This document shows positions 9,456 to 22,100 of a stretch of DNA of 64,000 nt, in pieces (positions within the stretch are counted from its first letter, which is position 1; every line of letters starts with the position of its first letter). The notes under the pieces were generated by a model. It was not told where the DNA came from. It was given only the letters and a program-made list of their open reading frames with translations, and made no database searches. Source of the DNA: Linum tenue (lineage: Eukaryota; Streptophyta; Magnoliopsida; Malpighiales; Linaceae); the NCBI GenBank assembly GCA_946122785.1, contig CAMGYJ010000010.1, positions 51,584,162-51,648,161 on the forward strand, written 5' to 3'. The position numbers and the translations under genes were made by a program.

Positions 9456-11408
9456 ATGGATTCGGATCCTGAAAATAATAAACTCAAGCTGGTGAACGTG
9501 GCACTCCTGATCGTGGCCACTTTGCTGGTGGCCAAAGTGGTGACTGCATTGTTCATGAGCGGATCTGGGAAGCGGAGGCTACCCCCAAAGGTGAAGCAGG
9601 GGATACCGGTCGTTGGTGGGCTGCTGAGGTTCCTTAAGGGTCCTATTGTGATGCTGAGGGAGGAGTACCCTAAGCTGGGAAGCGTCTTCACCTTGAATCT
9701 TGTCAACAGGAACATCACCTTCCTCATTGGCCCGGAGGTCTCTGCCCACTTCTTCAAGGCCCCTGAAGCTGACCTCAGCCAGCAGGAGGTCTACCAGTTC
9801 AATGTCCCGACTTTTGGCCCTGGCGTCGTCTTCGACGTCGATTACTCCATTCGCCAGGAGCAGTTCCGCTTCTTCACCGAGTCCCTACGTGTCAACAAGC
9901 TCAAGGGCTATGTCGATATGATGGTTACAGAAGCCCAGGTCAGAAATTTTCTTGTAACCCCTCACTCTCTATGTAATTGCTGCAATTTCTTATTAGAATC
10001 AAGTATGAGAAGTGACTTTGCTTGTACCAACATGATCTCTTTTTTACAAGTCGTTTGGGTGGGTGTACGTATAAGAACGATACTGACAGTAGCATTCAAT
10101 TGAATGAATAGATCGGTTTTTGTTAGTACCTTTGTATTTGAGTGCATTTGAAATTGTACGTGCAATCTTGAATCCATCAACATGATGCAATCTCGAATAC
10201 TTGGATGTATGAAGTATTTTAACATGTATTCCAGGAAATAGGAACGTCGGTCTCGATTGTCATTTATTCTCGTTTTCATATACAAGTAATGGAGATTTGA
10301 GAGAAATAATACTGGCTTATTAACACGCGAACAAACACAATATTACATATAGATACCAATTTGGATACTGTTTAGTCTGATTTTTGTTATAATTCAAACA
10401 ATGCAGGATTACTTCTCCAAGTGGGGAGACAGCGGAGAGGTGGATTTGAAATACGAGCTTGAGCACCTTATCATTCTGACGGCAAGCAGGTGCTTACTTG
10501 GCCGAGAAGTTCGTGATAAGCTATTTGATGATGTCTCTGCCCTATTCCACGATCTCGACAATGGGATGCTTCCAATCAGTGTCCTATTCCCTTATCTCCC
10601 CATTCCAGCTCACCGCCGGCGTGACCTTGCTCGCAAGAAGCTTGCCCAGATCTTCGCCAACATTATCAATTCGCGGAAGAAAACTGGTAGCTCGGAGAAC
10701 GACATGCTGCAATGCTTTATTGACTCAAAGTACAAAGATGGCCGCCCAACAACTGAAGGCGAGGTCACAGGCTTGCTCATCGCAGCTCTTTTTGCCGGGC
10801 AGCACACTAGCTCCATCACGTCCACTTGGACCGGGGCCTACCTCCTACGTCACAAGGAGGAGTATCTCTCTAGCGTTGTTGAGGAGCAGAAGCAGCTGCT
10901 GAGGAAACACGGTAACAGAGTGGATCATGATGTGCTGTCTGAAATGGAAGTGCTATACCGGTGCATCAAGGAAGCTCTGAGGTTGCACCCTCCATTGATA
11001 ATGTTGATGCGCCAATCGCACAGCGATTTCAGCGTGACCACACAAGAAGGGAAGGAGTATGACATCCCAAAGGGGCACATCGTGGCGACTTCTCCTGCGT
11101 TTGCTAACCGGCTTCCACATATCTTCACCGAGCCAGATAAGTATGATCCTAACAGGTTTGCTCCAGGAAGGGAAGAGGATAAGGCAGCAGGGGCTTTCTC
11201 CTACATATCATTTGGTGGAGGTAGGCATGGCTGCCTCGGTGAGCCCTTTGCGTACTTGCAGATAAAGGCCATATGGACCCATCTGCTGAGGAACTTCGAG
11301 CTCGAGCTTGTTTCTCCCTTCCCAGAGATCGACTGGAATGCAATGGTGGTGGGTGTTAAAGGAAGCGTTATGGTGCGTTACAAGCGCCGACAACTTGTAG
11401 TTGATTAG
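9456..11408 (+). CDS. CYP51G1: obtusifoliol 14-alpha-demethylase, cytochrome P450 CYP51G, two exons
   Basis: Removes the 14-alpha methyl of obtusifoliol in sterol biosynthesis; ER-bound and dependent on NADPH-P450 reductase. Exons are 9456-9938 and 10407-11408, phase 0, with intron 9939-10406 (468 bp), giving 494 aa. The start is the ATG in GTAGCCATGG; it opens a short N-terminal segment and a membrane anchor (VNVALLIVATLLVAKVV). Then come the proline hinge RRLPPKVKQGIPVVGG, the CYP51 substrate region around YQFNVPTFGPGVVFDVDY, the I-helix AGQHTSSITSTW, the K-helix EALR, and the heme loop FGGGRHGCLGEPFAYLQ with the axial Cys. Every hallmark is intact. Length is close to the plant family's usual 485-495 aa. 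The single intron after the VTEA-like position agrees with what I know of plant CYP51. The identification is very secure. Confidence 0.97.
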
Positions 11409-11709
11409 CGTGCTGTGGAATTGAAGTCGATTAGGCAGATGGGAGCCAGAGGGGCTTGCTCTTTGTGTGGCTTGGTTAGTTATTTGTTGCTTGCTCGTCC
11501 TCGCTTTATCCTGTGGTTTGTTACATCAGACACTGTTATTGTGGTGATGGGTTATTCTGAGTAGTTTCCTATGACAACCCATCAGTTGTTCCTTCTAAAA
11601 GCTATTAGTTTCAGACCATCTTTGTCATTAAGTACGCATTGCGGTTCGTGTAATTGCAAGTAATTAGTTGTCAATTTACAAGATTGTAAAACATAGAAAT
11701 GTCAATTTA

Positions 11710-11742
11710 CGTGAAGGCTGTCTGCTCTTTTCAGCCTTCACG
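11710..11742. other. perfect 11-bp hairpin downstream of CYP51
   Basis: CGTGAAGGCTG is followed 11 nt later by its exact reverse complement CAGCCTTCACG. It lies about 300 bp past the CYP51 stop. It could be the relic of a small element or an RNA structure in a long 3' UTR; no function is implied. Confidence 0.6.
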
Positions 11743-11859
11743 CGAGTCTTGTAGTTTAGGTAAGACAAGGAGATTAAAGTTGTCACGTAGCAAAACAGCA
11801 TGCATGATAGAAACATTCGAAGTCTTGGGAAATTTGGATTTCTTCCAAGAATATTTAAC

Positions 11860-12110
11860 GTAATGAAATTTTGGTGATCAATGTGAATTATATGATTAGA
11901 AACATGCAACCAATCATGTCTTCTGTATATTTATATATGTCTTTCTTAGTGAAAGGAAATTTATTTGGGGGGTTTGGTTCTTAGAGTACATCATTAGTAA
12001 CCTCATAGATTTTTTATTTGAGACATGTACATGCAATGGAATGTATAGTTAGTGACGAGTTTATATTAGACTTTGAGATATTGGAGAGAACCAAATAATT
12101 CTAAGGGATG
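11860..12110 (+). repeat. diverged copy of a dispersed repeat family (see 45290, 46690, 47870)
   Basis: Shares the order of words TTTTGGTGATCAATGTGAA, TATATGATTAGAA, CAACCAATCATGTCTTCT, ATTTATAT and, further on, AGACTTTGAGATATTGGAGA with the three copies between 45.3 and 48.4 kb. It is more diverged and shorter than these. No coding capacity or terminal repeats seen. Confidence 0.6.
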
Positions 12111-15100
12111 GTTTGGATGCATGATTTGTATGAGTTATTCTGGTTAAAATAACTCATAAGAATAACTCGTTTGGGTACAAAAAGTGAAATAAGTTAATTG
12201 GGAACGAGTTATTTACAAATAATTTGAAAGTGAGTTATTCTAAAAAACTCCCCGAAGATATCCGCCCGAATCGGTGCTTAATGGACTTAATCATCGTTGA
12301 AGAATAGTTTCAGACCGAATCCGTAATTTGTAGCCTTCAAAATTCATGGTAAATGGCCTTTCGAAAAGAATCGTCTAAAATATTACGAAAATGCCATCCC
12401 AAAACAAATTCGCCCAAATCGATGCTTAATGGGCTTAATCATTGGCGGAGAATATGATATATAGACTTCATTATATCTGGAGAATAGCCTTGGTTTGAAT
12501 CCGTCATCTGTAGCCTCCAAAATCGAAAGAAAATAGCATTTGGGATAAATCGCCCGAAATCAGTGATGGTACCCCTTTGGGATATGCCAAAAATTGACCC
12601 GGAAGATATCCGCCCGAATCGGTGCTTAATGGACTTAATCATCTTTGAAGAATAGCCTCAGATCGAATCCGTGATCTGTAGCCTTCAAAATCCATGGTAA
12701 ATGGCCTTTCGAAAAGAATCGTCTAAATATTACGAAAATGCCATCCCAAAATAAATTCGCCCAAATCGATGGATAATGGGCTTAATCATTGGCGGAAAAT
12801 AGGATCAATAGACTTCATTATATGTGGAGAATAGCCTCGGGTTGAATTTGTGATCAGTAGCCTTAAAAATCAAAAGAAAATGGCATTTCAGAAAAATAGT
12901 CCGAAATCGGTGATGGTACCCCTTTGGGATCTGCCAAAAATTGACCCGGAAGATATCCGCCCGAATCGGTGCTTAATGGACTTAATCAACGTTGAAGAAT
13001 AGCCTCAGACCAAATCCGTGATCTGTAGCCTTCAAAATCGATGGTTAATGGCCTTTCGAAAAAAATCGTCTAAAATATTACGAAAATATCATCCCAAAAT
13101 AAATTCGCCCAAATATATGCTTAATGGGCTTAATCATTGGCGGAGAATAGGATCGATAGACTTCATTATATGTGGAGAATAGCCTCGGGTTGAATTCGTG
13201 ATCTTTAGCCTCCGAAATCGAAAGAAAATGACATTTCTGGAAAATCGCCCGAAATCGGTGATGGTACCCCTTTGGGATATGACAAAAATTGACCCGGAAG
13301 ATATCCGGCAGAATCGGTGCTTAATGGACTTAATCATCGTTGAAGAATAGTCTCAGACCGAATCCGTAATCTGTAGCCTTCAAAATCCATGGTAAATGGC
13401 CTTTCGAAAGAATCGTCTAAAATATTACGAAAATGCCATCCCAAAATAAATTCGCCCAAATCGATGCTTAATGGGCTTAATCATTGGCAGAGAATATGAT
13501 CAATAGACTTCATTATTTCTGGAGAATAGCCTCGGTTTGAATCCGTCATCTGTAACCTCCAAATCGAAAGAAAATGGCATTTCGGAAAAATCGCCCGAAA
13601 TCGCTGATGGTACCCCTTTGGATCTGCCAAAAATTGACCCGGAAGATATCCGCCCGAATTGGTGCTTAATGGACTTAATCATCTTTGAATATTAGCCTCA
13701 TACCGAATCCGTGATCTGTAGCCTTCAAAATCCATGGTAAATGGCCTTTCGAAAAGAATCGTCTAAAATATTACGAAAATGCCATCCCGAAATAAATTCG
13801 CCCAAATCGATGGATAATGGGCTTAATCATTGGCGGAGAATAGGATCAATAGACTTCATTATATGTGGAGAATAGCCTCGGTTTGAATCCGTCATCTGTA
13901 GCCTAAAAAATCGAAAGAAAACAACATTTCGGAATCGATCGAAATCGGTGATGGTACCCCTTTGGGATTTGCCAAAAATTGACCCGGAAGATATCCGGCC
14001 AAATCGGTGCTTAATGGACTTAATCAACGTTGAAGAATAGCCTCAGACCGAATCCGTGATCTGTAGCCTTCAAAATCCATGGTTAATGGCCTTTCGAAAA
14101 AAATCGTCTAAAATATTACGAAAATACCATCCCAGAATAAATTCACCCAAATATATGCTTAATGGGCTTAATCATTGGCGGAGAATAGGATCGATAGACT
14201 TCATTATATGTGTAGAATAGCCTCGGGTTGAATTCGTGATCTGTAGCCTACGAAATCGGTGATGGTACCCCTTTGGGATCTGCCAAAAATTGACCCGGTA
14301 GATATCCGGCAGAATCGGTGCTTAATGGACTTAATCATCGTTGAAGAATAGTCTCAGACCGAATCCGTAATCTGTAGCCTTCAAAATCCATGGTAAATGG
14401 CCTTTCGAAAAGAATCGTCTAAAACATTACGAAAATGCCATCCCAAAATAAATTCGCCCAAATCGATGCTTAATGGGCTTAATCATTGGCGGAGAATATG
14501 ATCAATAGACTTCATTATTTCTGGAGAATAGCCTTGGTTTGAATCCGTTATCTGTAGCCTCCAAAATCGAAAGAAAATGGCATTTCGGAAAAATCGACCG
14601 AAATCGGTGATGGTACCCCTTTGGATCTGCCAAAAATTGACCTGGAAGATATCCGCCCGAATCGGTGCTTAATGGACTTAATCATCTTTGAATATTAGCC
14701 TCAAACTGAATCCGTGATCTGTATCCTTCAAAATCCACGGTAAATGGCCTTTCGAAAAGAATCTTCTAAAATATTACGAAAATGCCATCCCGAAATAAAT
14801 TCGCCCAAATCGATGGATAATGGGCTTAATCATTGGCGGAGAATAGGATCAATAGACTTCATTATATGTGGAGAATAGCCTCGGTTTGAATCCGTCATCT
14901 GTAGCCTCAAAAATCGAAAGAAAACGGCATTTTGGAAAAATCGCCCGAAATCGGTGATGGTACCCCTTTGGGATCTGCCAAAAATTGACCCGGAAGATAT
15001 CCGGCCGAATCGGTGCTTAATGGACTTAATCATCCTTGAAGAATAGCCTCAGACAGAATCCGTGATCTGTAGCCTTCAAAATCCATGGTAAATGGCCTTT

Positions 15101-18100
15101 CGAAAAGGATCGTCTAAAATATTACGAAAATGCCATCCCAAATAAAATTCGCACAAATCGATGGATAATGGACTTAATCATTGGCGGAGAATAGGATCAA
15201 TAGACTTCATTATATGTGGAGAATAGCCTCGGTTTGAATCGGTCATTTGTAGCCACAAAAATCGAAAGAAAATGGCATTTCGAAAAAATTGTCCGAAATC
15301 GGTGATGGTACCCCTTTGGGATCTGCCAAAAATTGACCCGGAAGATATCCGGCCGAATCGTTGCTTAATGGACTTAATCATCTTTGAAAAATAGCCTCAG
15401 ACAGAATCCGTGATCTGTAACCTTCAAAATCCATGGTAAATGGCCTTTCGAAAAGTATCGTCTAAAATATTACGAAAAAGCCATCCCAAATAAAATTCGC
15501 CCAAATCGATGGATAATGGGCTTAATCATTGGCGGAGAATAGGATCAATAGACTTCATTATATGTGGAGAATAGCCTTGGGTTGAATCCGTGATCTGTAG
15601 CCTAAAAAATCGAAAGAAAATGACATTTCGGAAAAATCGCCCGAAATGGTGATGGTACCCCTTTGGGATCTGTCAAAAATTGACCCGGAAGATATCCGCC
15701 CGAATCATTGCTTAATGGACTTAATCATCGTTGAAGAATAGTTTCTGACCGAATCCTTGATCTGTAGCCTTCAAAATCCAGTGTAAATGGCCTTTCGAAA
15801 AAAATCGTCTAAAATATTACGAAAATACCATCACAAAATAAATTCGCCCAAATCGATGCTTAATCGGCTTAATCATTGACGGAGAATAGGATCAATAGAC
15901 TTCATTATATGTGGAGAATAGCCTCGGGTTGAATCCGTGATCTGTAGCCTCAAAAATCGAAAGAATATGTCATTTCGGAAAAATCGCCCGAAATCGATGA
16001 TGCTACCCCTTTGGGATATGCCAAAATTTGATCCGGAAGATATTCGCCCGAATCGGTGCTTAATGGACTTCATCATCGTTGAAGAATAGCCTCAGACCGA
16101 ATCCGTGATCTGTAGCCTTTAAAATCCATGGTAAATGGCCTTTGAAAAGCATCGTCTAAAATATTACGAAAATGCGATCCCAAATAAAATTCGCCCAAAT
16201 CGATTGATAAGGGGCTTAATCATTAGCGGAGAATAGGATCAATAGACTTCATTATATGTGGAGAATAGCCTCGGGTTGAATCCGTGATCTGTTGCATCAA
16301 AATTCGAAATAAAATGGCATTTCGGAAAAATAGCCCGAAATCGGTGATTGTACCCCTATGGGATCTGCCAAAATTGACCCGGAAGATATCCGCCCGAATC
16401 GGTGCTTAATGGACTTAATCATCGTTGAAGAATAGCCTCAGACCGAATCCGTGATCTGTAGCCTTCAAAATCCATGGTTAATGGCCTTTCGAAAAAAATT
16501 ATCTAAAATATTACGAAAATGCCATCCCAAAATAAATTCGCACAAATATATGCTTAGTGGGGTTAATCATTGGCGTAGAATAGGATCGATAGACTTCATT
16601 ATATGTGGAGAATAGCCTCAGGTTGAATCCGTGATCTGTAGCCTCCAAAATCTAAAGAAAATGGCATTTCTGAAAAATCGCCCGAAATCGGTGATGGTAC
16701 CCCTTTGGGATTTGCCAAAAATTGACCCGGAAGATATTCGCCCGAATCGGTGCTTAATGGACTTCATCCTCGTTGAAGAATAGCCTTAGACCGAATCCTT
16801 GATCTGTAGCCTTCAAAATCCATGATAAATGGCCTTTCGAAAATGATCATCTAAAATATTACGAAAATGCCATCCCAAAATAAATGCGCCCAAATCGATG
16901 GATAATGGACTTAATCAATGGCGGAGAATAGGATCAATAGACTTCATTATATGTGGAGAATAACCTCGGTTTGAATCCGTGATCAGTAGCCTTAAAAATC
17001 AAAAGAAAATAGCATTTCGGAAAAATAGCCTGAAATCGGTGATGGTACCCCTTTGGGATCTGCCAAAAATTGACCCGAAAGATATCCGGCCGAATCGGTG
17101 CTTAATGGACTTAATCATCGTTGAAGAATAGCCTCACACCGAATCCGTGATATGTAGCCTTCAAAATCCATGGTTAATGGCCTTTCGAAAAAAATCGTCT
17201 AAAATATAACGAAAATGCTGTCCCAAAATAAATTCGCCCAAATATATGCTTAATGGGCTTAATCATTGGCGGAGAATAGGATCGATAGACTTCATTATAT
17301 GTGGAAAATAGCCTCGGGTTGAATCCGTGATCTGTAGCCTCCAAAATCGAAAGAAAATGGCATTTCGGAAAAATCGCCCAAAATCGGTGATGGTACCCCT
17401 TTGGGATCTGCCAAAAATTCACCCGGAAGATATCCGCCCGAATCTGTGCTTAATGGAATTAATCATGTTTGAAGAATAGCCTCAGATCGAATCCGTGATC
17501 TGTAGCTTTCAAAATCCATGGTAAATCGCCTTTTGAAAATGATCGTCTAAAATATTACGAAAATGCTTTCCCAAAATAAATTCGCCCAAATCGATGCTTG
17601 ATGGCTTAATCATTGACGGAGAATAGGATCAATAGACTTCATTATATGTGGAGAATAGCCTCGGATTGAATCCATGATCTGTAGCCTCCAAAATCGAAAG
17701 AAAATGGCATTTCGGAAAAATCGCCCGAAATCGGGTTGGTACCCTTTTGGGATATGCCACAAATTGACCCGGAAGATATCCGCCCGAATCGGTGCTTAAT
17801 GGACATAATCATCATTGAAGAATAGCCTCAGACCGAATCCGTGATCTGTAGCAATCAAAATCCAGTGTAAATGGCCTTTCGAAAAAAATCGTCTAAAATA
17901 TTACGAAAATGCCATCCCAAAAAAAATTCGCCCAAATCGATGCTTGATGGGCTTAATCATTGGCGGAGAATAGGATCAATAGACTTCATTATATGTGGAG
18001 AATAGCCTCGGGTTGAATCTGTGATGAGTAGCCTTAAAAATCAAAAGAAAATGACATTTCGGAAAAATTGCCCGAAATCGGTGATGGTACCCCTTTGGGA

Positions 18101-19094
18101 TATGCCAAAAATTGACCCGGAAGATATTCCCCCGAATCGGTACTTAATGGACTTCATCATCGTTGAAGAATAGCCTCAGACCGAATCCGTGATCTGTACC
18201 CTTCAAAATCAATGGTTAATGTCCTTTCGAAAAAATCTTCTAAAATATTACGAAAATGCCATCCCAAAATAAATTCGCCCAAATATTAGCTTAATGGGCT
18301 TAATCATTGGTGGAGAATAGGACCGATAGACTTCATATTATGTGGAGAATAGCCTCGGGTTGAATCCGTGATCTGTAGCCTCCAAAATCGAAAGAAAATG
18401 GCATTTCTGAAAAATCGCGCCGAAATTGGTGATGGTACCCCTTTGGGATCTGCCAAAAATTGAGCGGGAAGATATCCGCCCGAATCGGTGCTTAATGGAC
18501 TTAATCATCGCTGAAGAGTAGCCTCAGACAGAATCCGTGATCTGTAGCCTTCAAAATCCATGGTAAATGGCCTTTCCAAAAGGATTGTCTAAAATATTAC
18601 GAAAATGCCATCCCAAATAAAATTCCCCCAAATCGATGGATAATGGGCTTAGTCATTAGCGGAGAATAGGATAAATAGACTTCATTATATGTGGAGAATA
18701 GCCTCGGGTTGAATCCATGATTTGTAGCCTAAAAAATCGAAAGAAAATGGCATTTCGAAAAAATCGCCCGAAATCGGTGATAATACCCCTTTGGGATCTG
18801 CCAAAAATTGACCCAGAAGATATCCGCCCGAATTGGTGCTTAATGGACTTTATCATCTTTGAAGAATAGCCTTAGATCGAATATGTGATCTGTAGCCTTG
18901 AAAATCCATGGTAAATGGCCTTTCGAAAAGAATAGTTTAAAATATTACGAAAATGCCTTCCCAAAATAAATTCGCTCAAATCGATGGATAATGGGTTTAA
19001 TTATTGGAGGAGTATAGGATCAATAGACTTCATTATATGTGGAGAATAGCCTCGGGTTGAATCCGTGATCAGTAGCCTTAAAAATCAAAAGAAA

Positions 19095-19145
19095 ATGGCA
19101 TTTCGGAAAAATAGCCCAAAATCGGTGCTTAATGGACTTAATCAT
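19095..19145. repeat. satellite monomer with a 60-bp internal deletion
   Basis: Half A jumps from ATAGCCCAAAATCGGTG directly to CTTAATGGA. The normal monomer has AATCGGTG at two places 60 bp apart, so the deletion is explained by recombination between these 8-bp words. The spacing of flanking monomers (18656 to 19635 is about 65 bp short of three repeats) agrees. Confidence 0.8.
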
Positions 19146-22100
19146 TGTTGAAGAATAGCCTCAGACCGAATCCGTGATCTGTAACATTCAAAATCCAGTG
19201 TAAATGGCCTTTCAAAAAAAATCGTCTAAAATATTACGAAAATGCCATCCCAAAATAAATTCACCCAATCGATGCTTGATGGGCTTAATCATTGACGGAG
19301 AATAGGATCATAGACTTCATTATATGTGGAGAATAGCCTCGGGTTGAATCCGGGATCTGTAGCCTCCAAAATCGAAAGAAAATGTCATTGGAAATATCGC
19401 CCGAAATCGGTGACGGTACCCCTTTGGGATATGCAAAAAATTGAACCGGAAGATATTCACCTGAATCGATGCTTAATGGACTTCATCATCGTTGAAGAAT
19501 AGCCTCAGACCGAATTCGTGATCTGTAGCCTTCAAAATCCATGGTATGGCCTTTCGAAAAGGATCGTCTATAATATTATGAAAATGCCATCCCAAATAAA
19601 ATATACCCAAATCGATGGATAATGGGCTTAATCATTAGCGGAGAATAGGATCAATAGACTTCATTATATGTGGAGAATAGCCTCGGGTTGAATCCGTGAT
19701 CTGTAGCCTCCAAAATCGAAAGAAAATGTCATTTCGGAAAAATCGCCCGAAATCGGTGATGGTACCCCTTTGGGATATGCCAAATATTGACCCGGAAGAT
19801 ATACGCCCGAATCGGTGCTTAATGGACTTCATCATCGTTGAAGAATAGCTTCAGACCGAATCCGTGATCTGTATCCTTCAAAATCCACGGTAAATGGCCT
19901 TACGAAAAGAATCGTCTAAAATATTACGAAAATGCCATCCCGAAATAAATTCGCCCAAATCGATGGATAATGGGCTTAATCATTGGCGGAGAATAGGATC
20001 AATAGACTTCATTATATGTGGAGAATAGCCTCGGGTTGAATCCGTGATCTGTAGCCTCAAAAATCGAAAGAAAATGGCATTTCGGAAAAATCGCCCGAAA
20101 TCGGTGATGGTACCCCTTTGGGATATGCCAAAAATTGACCCGGAAGATATCCGCTCGAATCGGTGCTTAATGGACTTAATCATCGTTGAAGAATAGCCTC
20201 AGATCGAATCCGTGATCTGTAGCCTTCAAAATCAATTTTAAATGGCCTTTTGAAAAAAATCGTCTAAAATATTACGAAAATGCCATCCCAAAATAAATTC
20301 GCCCAAATCTATGCTTAATGGGCTTAAGCATTGACAGAGAATATGATCAATAGACTTCATTATATGTGGAAAATAGCCTCGGGTCGAATCCGTGATCTGT
20401 AGCCTTAAAAATCAAAAGAAAATGACATTTCGGAAAAATTGCCCGAAATCGGTGATGGTACCCCTTTGGGATATGCCAAAAATTGACCCGGAAGATATTC
20501 CCCCGAATCGGTGCTTAATGGACTAAATCATCGTTGAAGAATAGCCTCAGACCGAATCCGTGATCTGTAACATTCAAAATCCAGTGTAAATGGCCTTTCG
20601 AAAAAAATCGTCTAAAATATTACGAAAATGTCATCCCAAAATATATTCACCCAATCGATGCTTGATGGGCTTAATCATTGACGGAGAATAGGATCATAGA
20701 CTTCATTATATGTGGAGAATAGCCTCGGGTTGAATCCGTGATCTGTAGCCTCCAAAATCGAAAGAAAATGTCATTTCGGAAATATCGCCCGAAATCGGTG
20801 ACGGTACCCCTTGGGGATATGCCAAAAATTGAACCGGAAGATATTCGCCTGAATCGATGCTTAAAGGACTTTATCATCGTTGAAGAATAGCCTCAGACCG
20901 AATCCGTGATCTACAGCCTTCAAAATCCATGGTATGGCCTTTCGAAAAGGATCGTCTATAATATTACGAACATGCCATCCCAAATAAAATTCGCCCAAAT
21001 CGATGGATAATGGGCTTAATCATTACCGGAGAATAGGATCAATAGACTTCATTATATGTGGAGAATAGCCTCGGGTTGAATCCGTGATCTGTAACCTCAA
21101 AAATCGAAATAAAATGACATTTCGAAAAAATTGCCCGAAATCGGTGATGGTACCCCTTTGAGATTTGCCAAAAATTGACCCGGAAGATATCCGCCCGAAT
21201 CGGTGCTTAATGGACTTAATCATCGTTGAAGAATAGCCTCAGACCGAATCCGTGATCTGTAACATTCAAAATCCAGTGTAAATGGCCTTTCAAAAAAAAT
21301 CGTCTAAAATATTACGAAAATGCCATCCCAAAATAAATTCACCCAATCGATGCTTGATGGGCTTAATCATTGACGGAGAATAGGATCATAGACTTCATTA
21401 TATGTGGAGAATAGCCTCGGGTTGAATCCGTGATCTGTAGCCTCCAAAATCGAAAGAAAATGTCATTTCGGAAATATCGCCCGAAATCGGTGACGGTACC
21501 CCTTTGGGATATGCAAAAAATTGAACCGGAAGATATTCACCTGAATCGATGCTTAATGGACTTCATCATCGTTGAAGAATAGCCTCAGACCGAATTCGTG
21601 ATCTGTAGCCTTCAAAATCCATGGTATGGCCTTTCGAAAAGGATCGTCTATAATATTACGAAAATGCCATCCCAAATAAAATATACCCAAATCGATGGAT
21701 AATGGTCTTAATCATTAGCGGAGAATAGGATCAATAGACTTCATTATATGTGGAGAATAGCCTCGGGTTGAATCCGTGATCTGTAGCCTCAAAAATCGAA
21801 AGAAAATGACATTTCAAAAAAATAGCCCGAAATCGGTGATGGTACCCCTTTGGGATCTGCCAAAAATTGAACCGGAAGATATCCGCCCGAATCGGTGCTT
21901 AATGGACTTAATCATTGTTGAAGAATAGCCTCAGACCGAATCCCTGATCTGTAGCCTTCAAAAGCATGGTAAATGGCCTTTCGAAAAGAATCGTCTTAAA
22001 TATTACGAAAATGTCATCCCAAAATAAATTTGGCCAAATCGATGCATAATGGGCTTATGCATTGACAGAGAATATGATCAATAGACTTCATTATATGTGG

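Larger units (their letters stand above)
11409..12249. other. CYP51 3' flank and left border of the satellite array
   Basis: Contains the CYP51 3' UTR, a perfect 11-bp-stem hairpin (11710-11742), a diverged copy of a repeat also found at 45-48 kb (about 11860-12110) and an AT-rich stretch with repeated AACTCAT/GAGTTATT words just before the first satellite sequence at about 12250. No gene seen. Confidence 0.5.

Noticed and set aside
12105..12250. Possible transposon end (GGGATGGTTTGGATGCAT) bordering the satellite
   Set aside because: Looks like a hAT-type MITE end, but I could not find its inverted partner or a target duplication on the right side of the array.
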